From Bacteroidales bacterium (GTDB taxonomy: Bacteria; Bacteroidota; Bacteroidia; Bacteroidales; Muribaculaceae): 64,000 bases of DNA. The translations under genes and the position numbers were made by a program. Of the stretch, positions 1 through 7,577 are shown one piece after another (position 1 is the first letter of the stretch; every line of letters begins with the position of its first letter). A model generated the notes under the pieces. The model made no database searches. It was not told the origin of the DNA and was given only the letters and a program-made list of their open reading frames with translations. The stretch lies in the NCBI GenBank assembly GCA_014800795.1, contig JAAVFL010000009.1, forward strand, positions 84,277 to 148,276, given 5' to 3'.

Positions 1-864
1 AGCCTTGAAGAAAAGTTTCTCGTTGTAGTAGTTGCAGAAGTGAGCGATAGCAGCACCGTTGGTAGAACCGGGGGTAGCGCTTTCGTTTGAATTAACCTCG
101 AGGTTGATATCCTTTACCATGTGAGTGCCTTCTGTGGTACCGTCGGTCACCCAAAGCTCATCACCGTAGGTAACTTGCGATTTGTCAGCTGTATCACCGA
201 TGAAGAACACCTTGCGGCCTACGCGTACAACTGTTCCGAAACGGTTGTCACCGGGTTCGCGGCCGAGCCACATACCGTCAACCTCAGCAACGAGATGCGT
301 TCCGTCTTCTGTACCGTCAGATACATAAAGCCACTTCTCACCGGCATCGGTCATAGTTTCTGAATCCATATCCTTTGCGAAGAATATGAACTGGTTTTCA
401 TTGAGCTGGCAGAAACCTACGGGATCGGAATCAGCGAGCATATGAACGTCAGCCACCATATGGGTACCCGCCTCGGTACCGTCGGAGATCCATACCTCCT
501 TGCCATTCTCACCGTCGTCAGCCGCGAAAACAACGCGGTCGTTGAAACGTGTGATCCAGTTGATGTTGGAGGTAGCAAGACCGGGATTGATATCCTTCAC
601 CAGCTTGGTTCCCTCGGGGGTGCCGTCAGATACCCAGAGTTCTTCGCCGTGGGTTCCGTCGTCTGCACAGAAATAAGCCTTGTAGCCTTTTTCGGCAGAT
701 CCGGCGATTGTAATTGTCTTGGGACCGTACTCTTTTTCTTCGTGGTCTACGTTAGCCGAAACACCTGCGGGAAGGAGTTCGGTCAGCTTACCGTCGTCTG
801 CGCTGGAATACATTCCTGCGGAGCACACAAGTGCGGCCGAGAGGAGTAAAAAATTCTTTTTCAT
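1..864 (-). CDS. ELWxxDGT-repeat secreted protein, C-terminally truncated by window edge
   Basis: This open frame runs from ATG at 864 to base 1 without a stop, so only the first 288 codons are visible and the ORF track misses it. The product begins with a signal peptide (MKKNFLLLSAALVCSAGMYS). It then shows regularly spaced repeats of the form ELWVSDGTPEGT, EVWISDGTEAGTH, WLYVSDGTEDGTH and ELWVTDGTTEGTH, spaced about 50-60 residues apart. This is the ELWxxDGT repeat, expected to form beta-propeller-like blades in secreted proteins. A substrate or enzymatic role cannot be inferred. It diverges from the GH43 gene. Several short plus-strand ORFs listed here are shadows of this gene. Confidence 0.85.
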   Translation of the reverse strand, partial: MKKNFLLLSAALVCSAGMYSSADDGKLTELLPAGVSANVDHEEKEYGPKTITIAGSAEKGYKAYFCADDGTHGEELWVSDGTPEGTKLVKDINPGLATSNINWITRFNDRVVFAADDGENGKEVWISDGTEAGTHMVADVHMLADSDPVGFCQLNENQFIFFAKDMDSETMTDAGEKWLYVSDGTEDGTHLVAEVDGMWLGREPGDNRFGTVVRVGRKVFFIGDTADKSQVTYGDELWVTDGTTEGTHMVKDINLEVNSNESATPGSTNGAAIAHFCNYYNEKLFFKA

Positions 865-927
865 GTTGAAAAGTTAAAGATGAATAAATAGGAAGGTTAA
901 CTTAAACTTGTTTACTAATGGCATTAC

Positions 928-966
928 GTATAGCGTCCGTCGGACGCTATACAGCCCCATGGGGCT
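928..966 (-). other. Two tandem perfect hairpins in the leader of the ELWxxDGT gene
   Basis: An 11-bp perfect inverted repeat with a 3-nt loop (928-938/942-952, arm GTATAGCGTCC) is followed directly by a 6-bp GC-rich hairpin (953-958/961-966, AGCCCC-AT-GGGGCT). Both lie 62-103 nt upstream of the minus-strand ATG at 864. No T-run follows, so a simple terminator is unlikely. An RNA-stability or attenuation structure, or a protein-binding palindrome, is possible. The rest of the 865-1343 gap is AT-rich with a possible minus-strand -7 box TATATTTG at 1062-1069. Confidence 0.5.
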
Positions 967-1218
967 TGGTTTCAGATTTTAATTTATTCTTATTAAATTT
1001 AAGGTAGAACTGCCAGAGGGAAGACACGGTGTCTGTCGCCACTCTGTCAGCTTTCCGACGGCAAATATACAGCTATATTTTCTCAAAAGATAGGGAAAAT
1101 TGTGTTTTTTACCAGTACAGACGTCCAAAAACAGGGGTGTAGGGCGTTTTTAACATTTCGGTAGACAAAATTACCCGGTTCTGCAACATTTAACCCTATC
1201 CCTTTCGGCACTACCGCG

Positions 1219-1226
1219 TAACTTTG
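1219..1226 (+). promoter_or_regulatory. Candidate -7 element TAACTTTG for the GH43 gene
   Basis: TAACTTTG matches the Bacteroidota -7 consensus TAnnTTTG. No clear TTTG -33 box is visible at the right spacing. Initiation near 1233 would give a leader of about 110 nt containing the short ORF at 1261. Confidence 0.5.
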
Positions 1227-1260
1227 CACATATAATAAAAACAACATTTTTTTTAACAAC

Positions 1261-1347
1261 ATGGCAACCGCTGTCACTGATATTCCACATAGGAAAATCC
1301 GTTCTCAGCCGCCTCGGTTTAACCTTATTTTTTCCATCAAATCATGA
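1261..1347 (+). CDS. Short upstream ORF (28 aa) overlapping the GH43 start by ATGA
   Basis: The first ATG downstream of the candidate promoter opens a 28-codon frame rich in basic residues (contains PHRKIRSQPPRF). Its TGA at 1345-1347 overlaps the GH43 ATG at 1344 in the classic ATGA coupling arrangement. It is too short for the ORF track. It may be a translated leader that couples ribosomes into the GH43 gene, or a chance frame. No homology is claimed. Confidence 0.35.
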   Translation: MATAVTDIPHRKIRSQPPRFNLIFSIKS

Positions 1348-2336
1348 GAAAATTTATTACTCCCGCCGCATGCGTCGCCGCACTGCTCTCACTGCTGGCA
1401 TGCAACAATTCCACCAGCAAGACTGCGGAAGCAGCCAATGAGGGCGAGCAGATTTTTTTCGCCGATCCGACCATCTTCGCAGAAAACGGCAAGTACTACC
1501 TCACCGGCACACGCAACGCCGATCCGCTGGGATTCGTGATGCTCGAAAGCACCGACCTGCAGAACTGGACCCTAGCGCGCCCCGACTCCATGATACTCCG
1601 CAAAGGAGAGTCGACATACGGTAATAAAGGATTCTGGGCACCCCAGATCTACAAAGACGGCGACAAATACCTATATTTATATACAGCCAACGAACAGGTG
1701 GCTCTTGCCAAGGGCGACAGTGTTGCCGCTCTCTACACACAAGAGAACGTTGAACCGGTCGACGCATCGGAGAAAAACATCGACCCGTTCCTCTTCCGCG
1801 ACGACGACGGCAAATATTACCTCTACCACGTTCGCTTCGACCACGGAAATTTCCTTTGGGTAGGCGAATTTGATCCTGCAACGGGCAAAATCGTTGAAGG
1901 CACGCTCAAACCGGTGTTCCGCAACGATCAGGCCTGGGAGAAAACCGATGCATACCCCTCGGATCCCATCATGGAAGGCCCGACTCTCATAAAGATCGAC
2001 GACCTCTACTACCTCTTCTACTCAGCAAACCACTTCATGAGCACCGACTACGCTGTAGGCTACGCCACCGCTCCCACCCCCGTAGGACCCTGGACTAAAA
2101 ACGAAGCCAACCCCATCATCAACCGCACTATCGTAGGAGAAAAAGGCTCGGGACATGGCGACGTGTTCACCGACAACGACGGAAACCTCCGCTACGTTTA
2201 CCACGTTCACCACAACGACTCTGTCGTTTCACCCCGTCGCACCCGCATCGTTTCGCTCAAAGTCGACAAGTCGAACGGACAGCCCTACGCCATCACCGTG
2301 GACCCCGAGACAATCATAATACCCACACGCAGTTGA
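1344..2336 (+). CDS. GH43-family glycoside hydrolase lipoprotein
   Basis: The 330-residue protein starts with a lipoprotein signal (LLSLLAC, Cys20), so it is probably anchored in an outer or periplasmic membrane leaflet. The fold is expected to be a five-bladed beta-propeller. The three GH43 carboxylates are visible: catalytic base Asp41 in FADPTIF, pKa modulator Asp147 in IDPFLF, and acid Glu211 in IMEGPTL. WAPQIYKDGDKYLY is also typical of the family. GH43 enzymes commonly act on alpha-L-arabinosides or beta-xylosides; the exact substrate cannot be told from sequence. The next gene is an aldose 1-epimerase with its own promoter, suggesting a shared role in pentose or galactose-containing glycan use. 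Confidence 0.9.
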   Translation: MRKFITPAACVAALLSLLACNNSTSKTAEAANEGEQIFFADPTIFAENGKYYLTGTRNADPLGFVMLESTDLQNWTLARPDSMILRKGESTYGNKGFWAPQIYKDGDKYLYLYTANEQVALAKGDSVAALYTQENVEPVDASEKNIDPFLFRDDDGKYYLYHVRFDHGNFLWVGEFDPATGKIVEGTLKPVFRNDQAWEKTDAYPSDPIMEGPTLIKIDDLYYLFYSANHFMSTDYAVGYATAPTPVGPWTKNEANPIINRTIVGEKGSGHGDVFTDNDGNLRYVYHVHHNDSVVSPRRTRIVSLKVDKSNGQPYAITVDPETIIIPTRS

Positions 2337-2362
2337 TTTTCAAAAAAAAGTTGCTATCTTTG
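2333..2362 (+). promoter_or_regulatory. Promoter of the aldose 1-epimerase gene
   Basis: TTG at 2333-2335 (overlapping the GH43 stop codon) lies about 19 nt before a perfect -7 box TATCTTTG at 2355-2362, matching the Bacteroidota sigma-ABfr consensus. The leader would be about 20 nt. Confidence 0.7.
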
Positions 2363-2388
2363 TCCGGAAAAACTAACCAAATACTCAC

Positions 2389-3558
2389 ATGAAAACCAAT
2401 CTGCTTATTGCCGCAGGAGCCTTGGTGGCTCTGTCGGCCTGCTCAGGCGCAAAAACCGAGAGCAATCTTACCGCATCCGGTCTTGACCCACAGAAATTCG
2501 TCGATGAATACCGCGGCGACTCCACTGCCCTGTTCGTGCTTACGAACGCCAACGGCATGGAAGCATGCATCACCAACTTCGGCGGACGCGTAGTCACCCT
2601 CATGGTGCCCGACCGCCACGGCAAACTGACCGATGTCGTTCTCGGATTCGACAGCATCCAGGCATACTATCCCGAAAACAACAGCACCGACTTCGGCGCC
2701 ACTATCGGACGCTATGCCAACCGAATCAACGAAGGTAAATTCGAACTCGACGGAGAAACATATCAGCTCCCCCTCAACAACGGCAAGCACTCCCTCCACG
2801 GCGGCGGCGACATGGGCACCCGCGGATGGCAGTACCGTGTGTTCCAGGCCGATCAGCTCAACGACACCACCCTCGTGCTCACCCTCACCGATGCCGACGG
2901 CAACAACGGCTATCCCGGTACCGTAGAGGCTAAGGTGACCTACGTTCTCGGCGCCGACAACGATCTAAAGATCGCTTACGAGGCTACCACCGACAAGCCC
3001 ACCATCATCAACATGACCAACCACTCGTACTTCAACCTCTCAGGCGACGGAAGCAAACCCGTGACCGACGATGTGCTATGGCTCAACGCATCCAACTTCA
3101 CTCCCGTCGACGACACATTCATGACTTCCGGAGAGATCGTGACCGTGGAAGGTACACCGATGGACTTCCGCACACCTAAAACTATCGGCCGCGACATCAA
3201 CGCCGACTACGTACAGCTTCACAACGGCAACGGATACGACCACAACTGGGTTCTTGATACCAAAGGCGACATGACAGCATGCGCCGCTACACTCGAGAAC
3301 ACCACCAACGGCATCCGCATGGAGGTTTACACAGACGAACCCGGAGTTCAGGTTTACACCGGCAACTTCCTCGACGGCACTGTGACAGGCAAGGGTGGCA
3401 TCGCACATCCCCAGCGTTCGGCCGTATGCCTTGAGACACAGCACTATCCCGACAGCCCCAACAAACCCGAATGGCCTTCTGTAGTTCTCCGCCCGGGTGA
3501 AAAATACACCGGCCACTGCACCTACCGCTTCACACAGGTTCCCGAAGCTGCGGAATAA
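2389..3558 (+). CDS. galM: Aldose 1-epimerase (mutarotase), lipoprotein form
   Basis: This 389-residue protein interconverts alpha and beta anomers of aldoses such as galactose or xylose. An N-terminal lipobox (ALSACSG, Cys18) predicts a membrane-tethered extracytoplasmic enzyme, as in many Bacteroidales. Galactose mutarotase landmarks are present in order: NRINEGKFELDG, NGKHSLHGG (His134/His137), TNHSYFNL with the catalytic acid His212, GYDHNW, and CLETQHYPDSPN with the catalytic base Glu349. Length and domain order fit the family. It follows the GH43 gene and precedes a strong hairpin, so it is probably its own transcription unit with some readthrough from upstream. Confidence 0.93.
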   Translation: MKTNLLIAAGALVALSACSGAKTESNLTASGLDPQKFVDEYRGDSTALFVLTNANGMEACITNFGGRVVTLMVPDRHGKLTDVVLGFDSIQAYYPENNSTDFGATIGRYANRINEGKFELDGETYQLPLNNGKHSLHGGGDMGTRGWQYRVFQADQLNDTTLVLTLTDADGNNGYPGTVEAKVTYVLGADNDLKIAYEATTDKPTIINMTNHSYFNLSGDGSKPVTDDVLWLNASNFTPVDDTFMTSGEIVTVEGTPMDFRTPKTIGRDINADYVQLHNGNGYDHNWVLDTKGDMTACAATLENTTNGIRMEVYTDEPGVQVYTGNFLDGTVTGKGGIAHPQRSAVCLETQHYPDSPNKPEWPSVVLRPGEKYTGHCTYRFTQVPEAAE

Positions 3559-3592
3559 TAGCTCAGATTTCTGCTAAGTCTGAGCAGAAGTA

Positions 3593-3658
3593 AAGAATTA
3601 AAGAAGTAGAGAAGTCAAGCAATACTACATGCTTGACTTCTCTACTTCTTTAATTCTT
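3593..3658. terminator. 29-bp perfect inverted repeat between convergent genes
   Basis: Arms 3593-3621 and 3630-3658 are perfectly complementary over 29 bp with an 8-nt loop. The gene pair galM/RNase H converges here, so it probably acts as a bidirectional terminator. The arm contains AAGAAGTAGAGAAGTCAAGC, a motif that recurs in other gaps of this window (3687-3704, 35993-36060), so it is also a dispersed repeat. Confidence 0.7.
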
Positions 3659-3701
3659 ATAATAAGTCAGTCAATTGCATTCCTCCCTGACTTCTCCACT
3701 T

Positions 3702-4358
3702 CTATTTTCTCCCGAAATCGGCTGGAATCTCGCCCCACCGGTCAGTGTCCCAGGTGAGAACCGGATTCTCCACCGTGTGCGTGCGCACCCACGTGTCCGC
3801 CCGTTCGAGAAGTTCGAATATACGGGCGTTGCGCGATGTGCGCTCCAGCTTGGAACGATGCCCCTTGTTGCGCAGCCACGCACGCGCCGTACGCGAATCG
3901 GAATAAACGGGAGTAGTGCGGTCGCCATGCTGGTAAAGATAAGCCAATGCATGCACAAGCGCCAGATATTCAGCAACGTTATTGGTTCCGTCTTCAAGGG
4001 GGCCGAGGTGAAACAGCCTCTCTCCCGTAGCCACTTTCACTCCCTGATACTCCATAACTCCGGGATTGCCGGCACAAGCACCGTCAACAGCTATGGCATT
4101 GCGGTTGATTTCAGGAATATCCACCAGTGAAGCGCACCTTTCGCGTGCCGCGGCCGCATTGTATCGTGCTATTTCCTCAATTATGGCAGCTTCGTCGGCC
4201 GGATCGCCACGGAAGGCGATCGTAGCCGCAGTCTGATCTGAGAACGCCTTGTATTTAGCACCGGGGAAACCATCTATCTGTGCCCGACAATCGTCCCAAT
4301 CCTCATATATCCCGGGCTCGCGCCCCACCCACACCACATAGAATTTCCTTTTTGCCAT
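3702..4358 (-). CDS. Ribonuclease H with N-terminal hybrid-binding (viroplasmin-like) domain
   Basis: The enzyme degrades RNA in RNA:DNA hybrids. I start it at ATG 4358 (MAKRKFYVVW), not the ORF-track start, because this removes a 50-nt overlap with the neighbour and matches the family start. Residues 4-50 form the hybrid-binding domain (FYVVWVGREPGIYEDWDDC). The RNase HI fold follows: Asp92 in AVDGAC, Glu130 in NNVAEYLAL, Asp154 in VYSDS, and a C-terminal Asp in WGEIPADF. The 218-aa length is normal for the hybrid-domain type. It lies 22 nt after the alanine dehydrogenase-like gene, in a tight minus-strand cluster with aroK. Confidence 0.92.
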   Translation of the reverse strand: MAKRKFYVVWVGREPGIYEDWDDCRAQIDGFPGAKYKAFSDQTAATIAFRGDPADEAAIIEEIARYNAAAARERCASLVDIPEINRNAIAVDGACAGNPGVMEYQGVKVATGERLFHLGPLEDGTNNVAEYLALVHALAYLYQHGDRTTPVYSDSRTARAWLRNKGHRSKLERTSRNARIFELLERADTWVRTHTVENPVLTWDTDRWGEIPADFGRK

Positions 4359-4380
4359 TGTATCTGATTTCAACTGCCTG

Positions 4381-5619
4381 TCAGCTGAGCGACAGCAGAA
4401 TATGTATATCCGTAAAGCGAACTCCGGCAAGCCGGGCCACCTCCTCGTTCACTGCTTTGCCCATAAAAGTAAGAGTCGCAGCCTGAAGACCGGGGGTAAG
4501 CGGCAGCATCACCCCGTTTCCCTCACAGTCTGAAATATGATTGAGCAGAGTTATGAATGTATCGCTCAGTGCCATAGCGGTAGTTCGCGGCACAGCGCTC
4601 CCTGAATTGGTGAAGCATACCCGTGTCCGTGTCTGCGCTCCGCTATATGCCACATCGTTCACAAGCGCATACGATGTGGTACGACGTGCCTCATCACCTC
4701 CGAATTCACCGAGGTCGACCGCACGCATACCCGGAAACGCTGTCGCCGGATTGCATGAGAGGTCGAACATAAGCACCCTGCGCTTAAGAATCTCATCTAT
4801 ATTGCCATCAATCGGGAGCGCCTCACCTTTACCGGTGATCACCACCACATCGGCACTCCGCAATGCATTCTCGAGAGCGTGGGGATGAACCGACGAGCCT
4901 ATCACTCCCCCGCCGAGCTGGCGCAATGCGGTGCGCAGACGATACACATCGTCGTCGAACATCCGCACCACAGCACCCAGACCGAGCGCTGACCGCGCTG
5001 CCGAACAAGCCGCCAGACACGATCCTATTATAGTGACCTCACAGGGAATGACACCCGCGATACCTCCGAGCAGAATCCCCTTTCCGTTCACCGGATCAGC
5101 CAGCATGGCAGCCGCAAGCGTCATGGCGCTGCGGCCGTCGATCTCAGAAATAATATCGCCGAACGGACGGTTGCCACTGTCGTCGCGTATCAGATCTATC
5201 GCTATATTGATTATGCGCCTGCGGAGCAGTTCGGCAATCACCTCGCTTGCATTGCCACGGCTGAAATTTGCGAGACTCAGCAGAAGTGCGCCTCTTCTGA
5301 GCTGCCTTATATCGCATACCGGAAGCGGAGCCAGATGTATCACGATATCAGCCTGAAGGGTTTCATGGCGCGAGGCCTGACGGGCACCGGCTTTCACATA
5401 CGCATTGTCACTATAATGGATTGATGCTGCCGCGCCCTCCTCGATAAGCACCCTAAAACCATGGCGCGTCAAGGCTGCCACCGCCTCAGGAGTGAGCGGA
5501 AAGCGCTTCTCCGCGCGGTTTACGCACTTGGGAAGCCCGATCGTTGCACGCCGGCGCGCTACAGTGGTTTCTGCCGGCGCCTCCAGAGGCACCCTGCCGT
5601 AATCTGAATCTATTATCAT
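4381..5619 (-). CDS. Alanine dehydrogenase / transhydrogenase alpha-like NAD(P)-binding protein
   Basis: The roughly 412-residue protein has the AlaDH/PNT two-domain layout. The N-terminal part carries VNRAEKRFPLTPEAVAALTRHGF and the RLIEEG-like segment. The C-terminal part carries a Rossmann region (CEVTIIGSCLAACSAARSALGLGA then MFDDD). The family oxidises L-alanine to pyruvate with NAD+ or transfers hydride between NAD and NADP. The canonical Rossmann glycines are altered here (IGSCLAACSA), so activity is uncertain. I prefer ATG 5619 (MIIDSDYG) because the ORF-track start at 5661 overlaps aroK by 23 nt; both are possible. It sits between aroK and the RNase H gene. Confidence 0.75.
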   Translation of the reverse strand: MIIDSDYGRVPLEAPAETTVARRRATIGLPKCVNRAEKRFPLTPEAVAALTRHGFRVLIEEGAAASIHYSDNAYVKAGARQASRHETLQADIVIHLAPLPVCDIRQLRRGALLLSLANFSRGNASEVIAELLRRRIINIAIDLIRDDSGNRPFGDIISEIDGRSAMTLAAAMLADPVNGKGILLGGIAGVIPCEVTIIGSCLAACSAARSALGLGAVVRMFDDDVYRLRTALRQLGGGVIGSSVHPHALENALRSADVVVITGKGEALPIDGNIDEILKRRVLMFDLSCNPATAFPGMRAVDLGEFGGDEARRTTSYALVNDVAYSGAQTRTRVCFTNSGSAVPRTTAMALSDTFITLLNHISDCEGNGVMLPLTPGLQAATLTFMGKAVNEEVARLAGVRFTDIHILLSLS

Positions 5620-5638
5620 TGTATCCCGATTATCATTA

Positions 5639-6205
5639 TCATATATGCTCTTGCCTTTCAAGCATTTCGCCGAAGGCCTTTACTGATTCGGCAATTTCTT
5701 CCTCAGACTCAAGAAGATCGGAGGGGAAAATCACCTTTGCCCGCCTATACCAACGCGATCGTTCGCGCTGTTTGGCATCGACGAACGCTTCAAGCTCACG
5801 CGCGTTCATGCCGGCAAGCAACGGGCGCTGATCCTGCGCGGCAAGCAGCCGCCGAAGCAACACCGGCTGCGACGCCTCGAGAAGCACCGTCAGCCCCCGC
5901 GCGTTCATCCATTCCATATTATCTCCCTGACAGGGAGTTCCTCCCCCGCACGCTATTATGATATTCTCCCGCGCACCGAGTTCCCGAAGCATATCAGCCT
6001 CGATATTCCGGAAAGCCCTCTCACCCTTTAATTCGAATATGCGTCGGACCGACATCCCCTCGCGCTGCTCTATGGCATGATCGAGATCAGCAAACACACA
6101 TCCTTCCGGAAGAAAAGACATACGACCCCCGGCGGAGCGGCGGAGCGCCTCGCCGAGGGTCGTTTTTCCGGTTCCCATGAAACCAATCAGAAATATCGGT
6201 TTCAA
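5639..6205 (-). CDS. aroK: Shikimate kinase
   Basis: It phosphorylates shikimate at the 3-OH using ATP, the fifth step of the chorismate pathway in the cytoplasm. The 188-residue protein has the P-loop GFMGTGKTT (residues 8-16), the shikimate-binding segments FADLDHAIE and FRNIEADML, the Walker-B-like CGGGTP, and a lid Arg in DQRPLL. Length is close to the family norm of 170-190. It is 7 nt downstream of mscL and is followed at 19 nt by the alanine dehydrogenase-like gene, suggesting co-transcription. Confidence 0.95.
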   Translation of the reverse strand: MKPIFLIGFMGTGKTTLGEALRRSAGGRMSFLPEGCVFADLDHAIEQREGMSVRRIFELKGERAFRNIEADMLRELGARENIIIACGGGTPCQGDNMEWMNARGLTVLLEASQPVLLRRLLAAQDQRPLLAGMNARELEAFVDAKQRERSRWYRRAKVIFPSDLLESEEEIAESVKAFGEMLERQEHI

Positions 6206-6212
6206 CCTGGTC

Positions 6213-6665
6213 TTACTGTTTTTTCGCGTTATCTTTCAGAAGGTCGCGTATTTCGGTAAGCAACTGCTCCTCCTTTGTAGGTTCGGCCGGAGCAGGTTCG
6301 GGAGCTGGCTCCTCAGCTTTTTTACGCATAAATTTATTCATCACCTTTATAGCCAGGAATATGCAGAATGCGATGATGAGGAAATCAACGATAGTCTGCA
6401 CAAAAGCGCCCCATGTAATCGCTACTTCAGGAGTAATCACCTCCTGTGTGGCACCGTCAAGCACCTGCTTCTGAAGCACGAATTTAAACTCCGAGAAGTT
6501 GGCGCCACCTGTAAGCACGCCGATACCAGGCATAATGATATCGTTGACAAGCGATGTGACGATTTTTCCGAACGCACCTCCGATGATAACACCGACTGCC
6601 ATATCTACCACATTGCCTCGCATGGCAAATTCCTTGAACTCGTTGAAGAATTTTTTCATACTCAT
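6213..6665 (-). CDS. mscL: Large-conductance mechanosensitive channel
   Basis: This inner-membrane pentameric channel opens on hypo-osmotic shock. The N-terminal amphipathic helix and first membrane segment are clear ([27 protein letters not shown]), followed by a periplasmic loop and TM2 ([20 protein letters not shown]). The C-terminal tail has an Ala/Pro/Glu-rich linker ([12 protein letters not shown]) and the usual amphipathic bundle helix ([10 protein letters not shown]). Length 150 aa is typical. It is the first gene of the tight mscL-aroK cluster. Confidence 0.96.
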   Translation of the reverse strand: MSMKKFFNEFKEFAMRGNVVDMAVGVIIGGAFGKIVTSLVNDIIMPGIGVLTGGANFSEFKFVLQKQVLDGATQEVITPEVAITWGAFVQTIVDFLIIAFCIFLAIKVMNKFMRKKAEEPAPEPAPAEPTKEEQLLTEIRDLLKDNAKKQ

Positions 6666-6718
6666 TAAATATAAATAGTCTGTTGCGTGATATAAGTATT
6701 CTTTTTTTACTTGATTTT

Positions 6719-7192
6719 TCAGATAAATTCAGCTGCGATTTCATGAAGATCATAGCCTGCTGCCAACACTCCGAAGAAGAGAACCGCCAGAACTGCAAAG
6801 ACAAAACCGACCAGAGAAATCACAAGCCCTGCAATCGCCAGCCCCCTTGGAGGACGGTTGACACCTATTATCGAAAATATCAGCCCCAGCAACCATGTGA
6901 GACCCCCTACATACGGTAGCCAGAATCCGAAGAAACTAACAAGGGCAAGCACAAATCCGGCCGTGCCTATCCCGTTGCTCTCCTGCCTCCGCTGAGGATA
7001 CTGCGAGCCATAATACCCCTGGGGAGAATAGGGCACCTGCTGCTGTTGCAGCGGCTGCCACTCACCCGGGAACGGAGGGGGAACAGCCCCCGGCGACTTA
7101 TGACGGAAACTATTGGCAGGCTCTTCCGAACCTGCTCCGCCGGTATTGTTTCTGTAACCGGGGTATTGGTTATAATTATCCTGATATCCCAT
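6719..7192 (-). CDS. Small membrane protein with Gln/Pro/Tyr-rich cytoplasmic N-terminus (DUF4190-like)
   Basis: The 157-residue protein has a low-complexity hydrophilic first half rich in Q, P, Y and G (contains [19 protein letters not shown]). Hydrophobic segments follow, with [24 protein letters not shown] and [20 protein letters not shown]. The layout resembles DUF4190-type proteins, whose function is unknown. A -7 box TATCTTTG lies at 7219-7226 on the minus strand. Confidence 0.7.
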   Translation of the reverse strand: MGYQDNYNQYPGYRNNTGGAGSEEPANSFRHKSPGAVPPPFPGEWQPLQQQQVPYSPQGYYGSQYPQRRQESNGIGTAGFVLALVSFFGFWLPYVGGLTWLLGLIFSIIGVNRPPRGLAIAGLVISLVGFVFAVLAVLFFGVLAAGYDLHEIAAEFI

Positions 7193-7218
7193 TTCGGTAA
7201 TTTACATATGTCTACTTG

Positions 7219-7226
7219 CAAAGATA
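7219..7226 (-). promoter_or_regulatory. -7 element TATCTTTG of the 6719-7192 gene
   Basis: On the minus strand TATCTTTG lies 27 nt before the ATG at 7192. A -33 box is not obvious. The remaining gap to 7577 is AT-rich and otherwise shows only the divergent promoter at 7450-7482. Confidence 0.55.
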
Positions 7227-7449
7227 CAAATAAACTATATAAATTGTTGAGCGCTTACGAAAAAAATAAGACATCCGCACAAAAATCTCTATACGATGCT
7301 CCCGGGGTCAGGTTCGAATAGCCGTCGCTGTTTTCAGGAACAGGACGCAGACAATGCCGTAATTAATCAAGGCCGGAAAGAGAATCGGGAAAGATCAAGT
7401 GTCTGATGCATGCGGGAAAAAAATTAAAAACTTCTTTTTCCTCCAATAA

Positions 7450-7482
7450 TTTGGCAGTTTCAAATTATTGTTCTTATATTTG
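7450..7482 (+). promoter_or_regulatory. Promoter of the DUF349 gene
   Basis: TTTG at 7450-7453 and TATATTTG at 7475-7482, separated by 21 nt, match the Bacteroidota promoter. Initiation near 7489 gives a leader of about 90 nt. Confidence 0.65.
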
Positions 7483-7577
7483 GCGACAAATTACGTTCGG
7501 CCTGTGATCGGCGGCGCTCCGCTTGCGTCTGTCGCCATAGTTCCGCACCCACCAATTCCAAACCATTCAACTATTTT

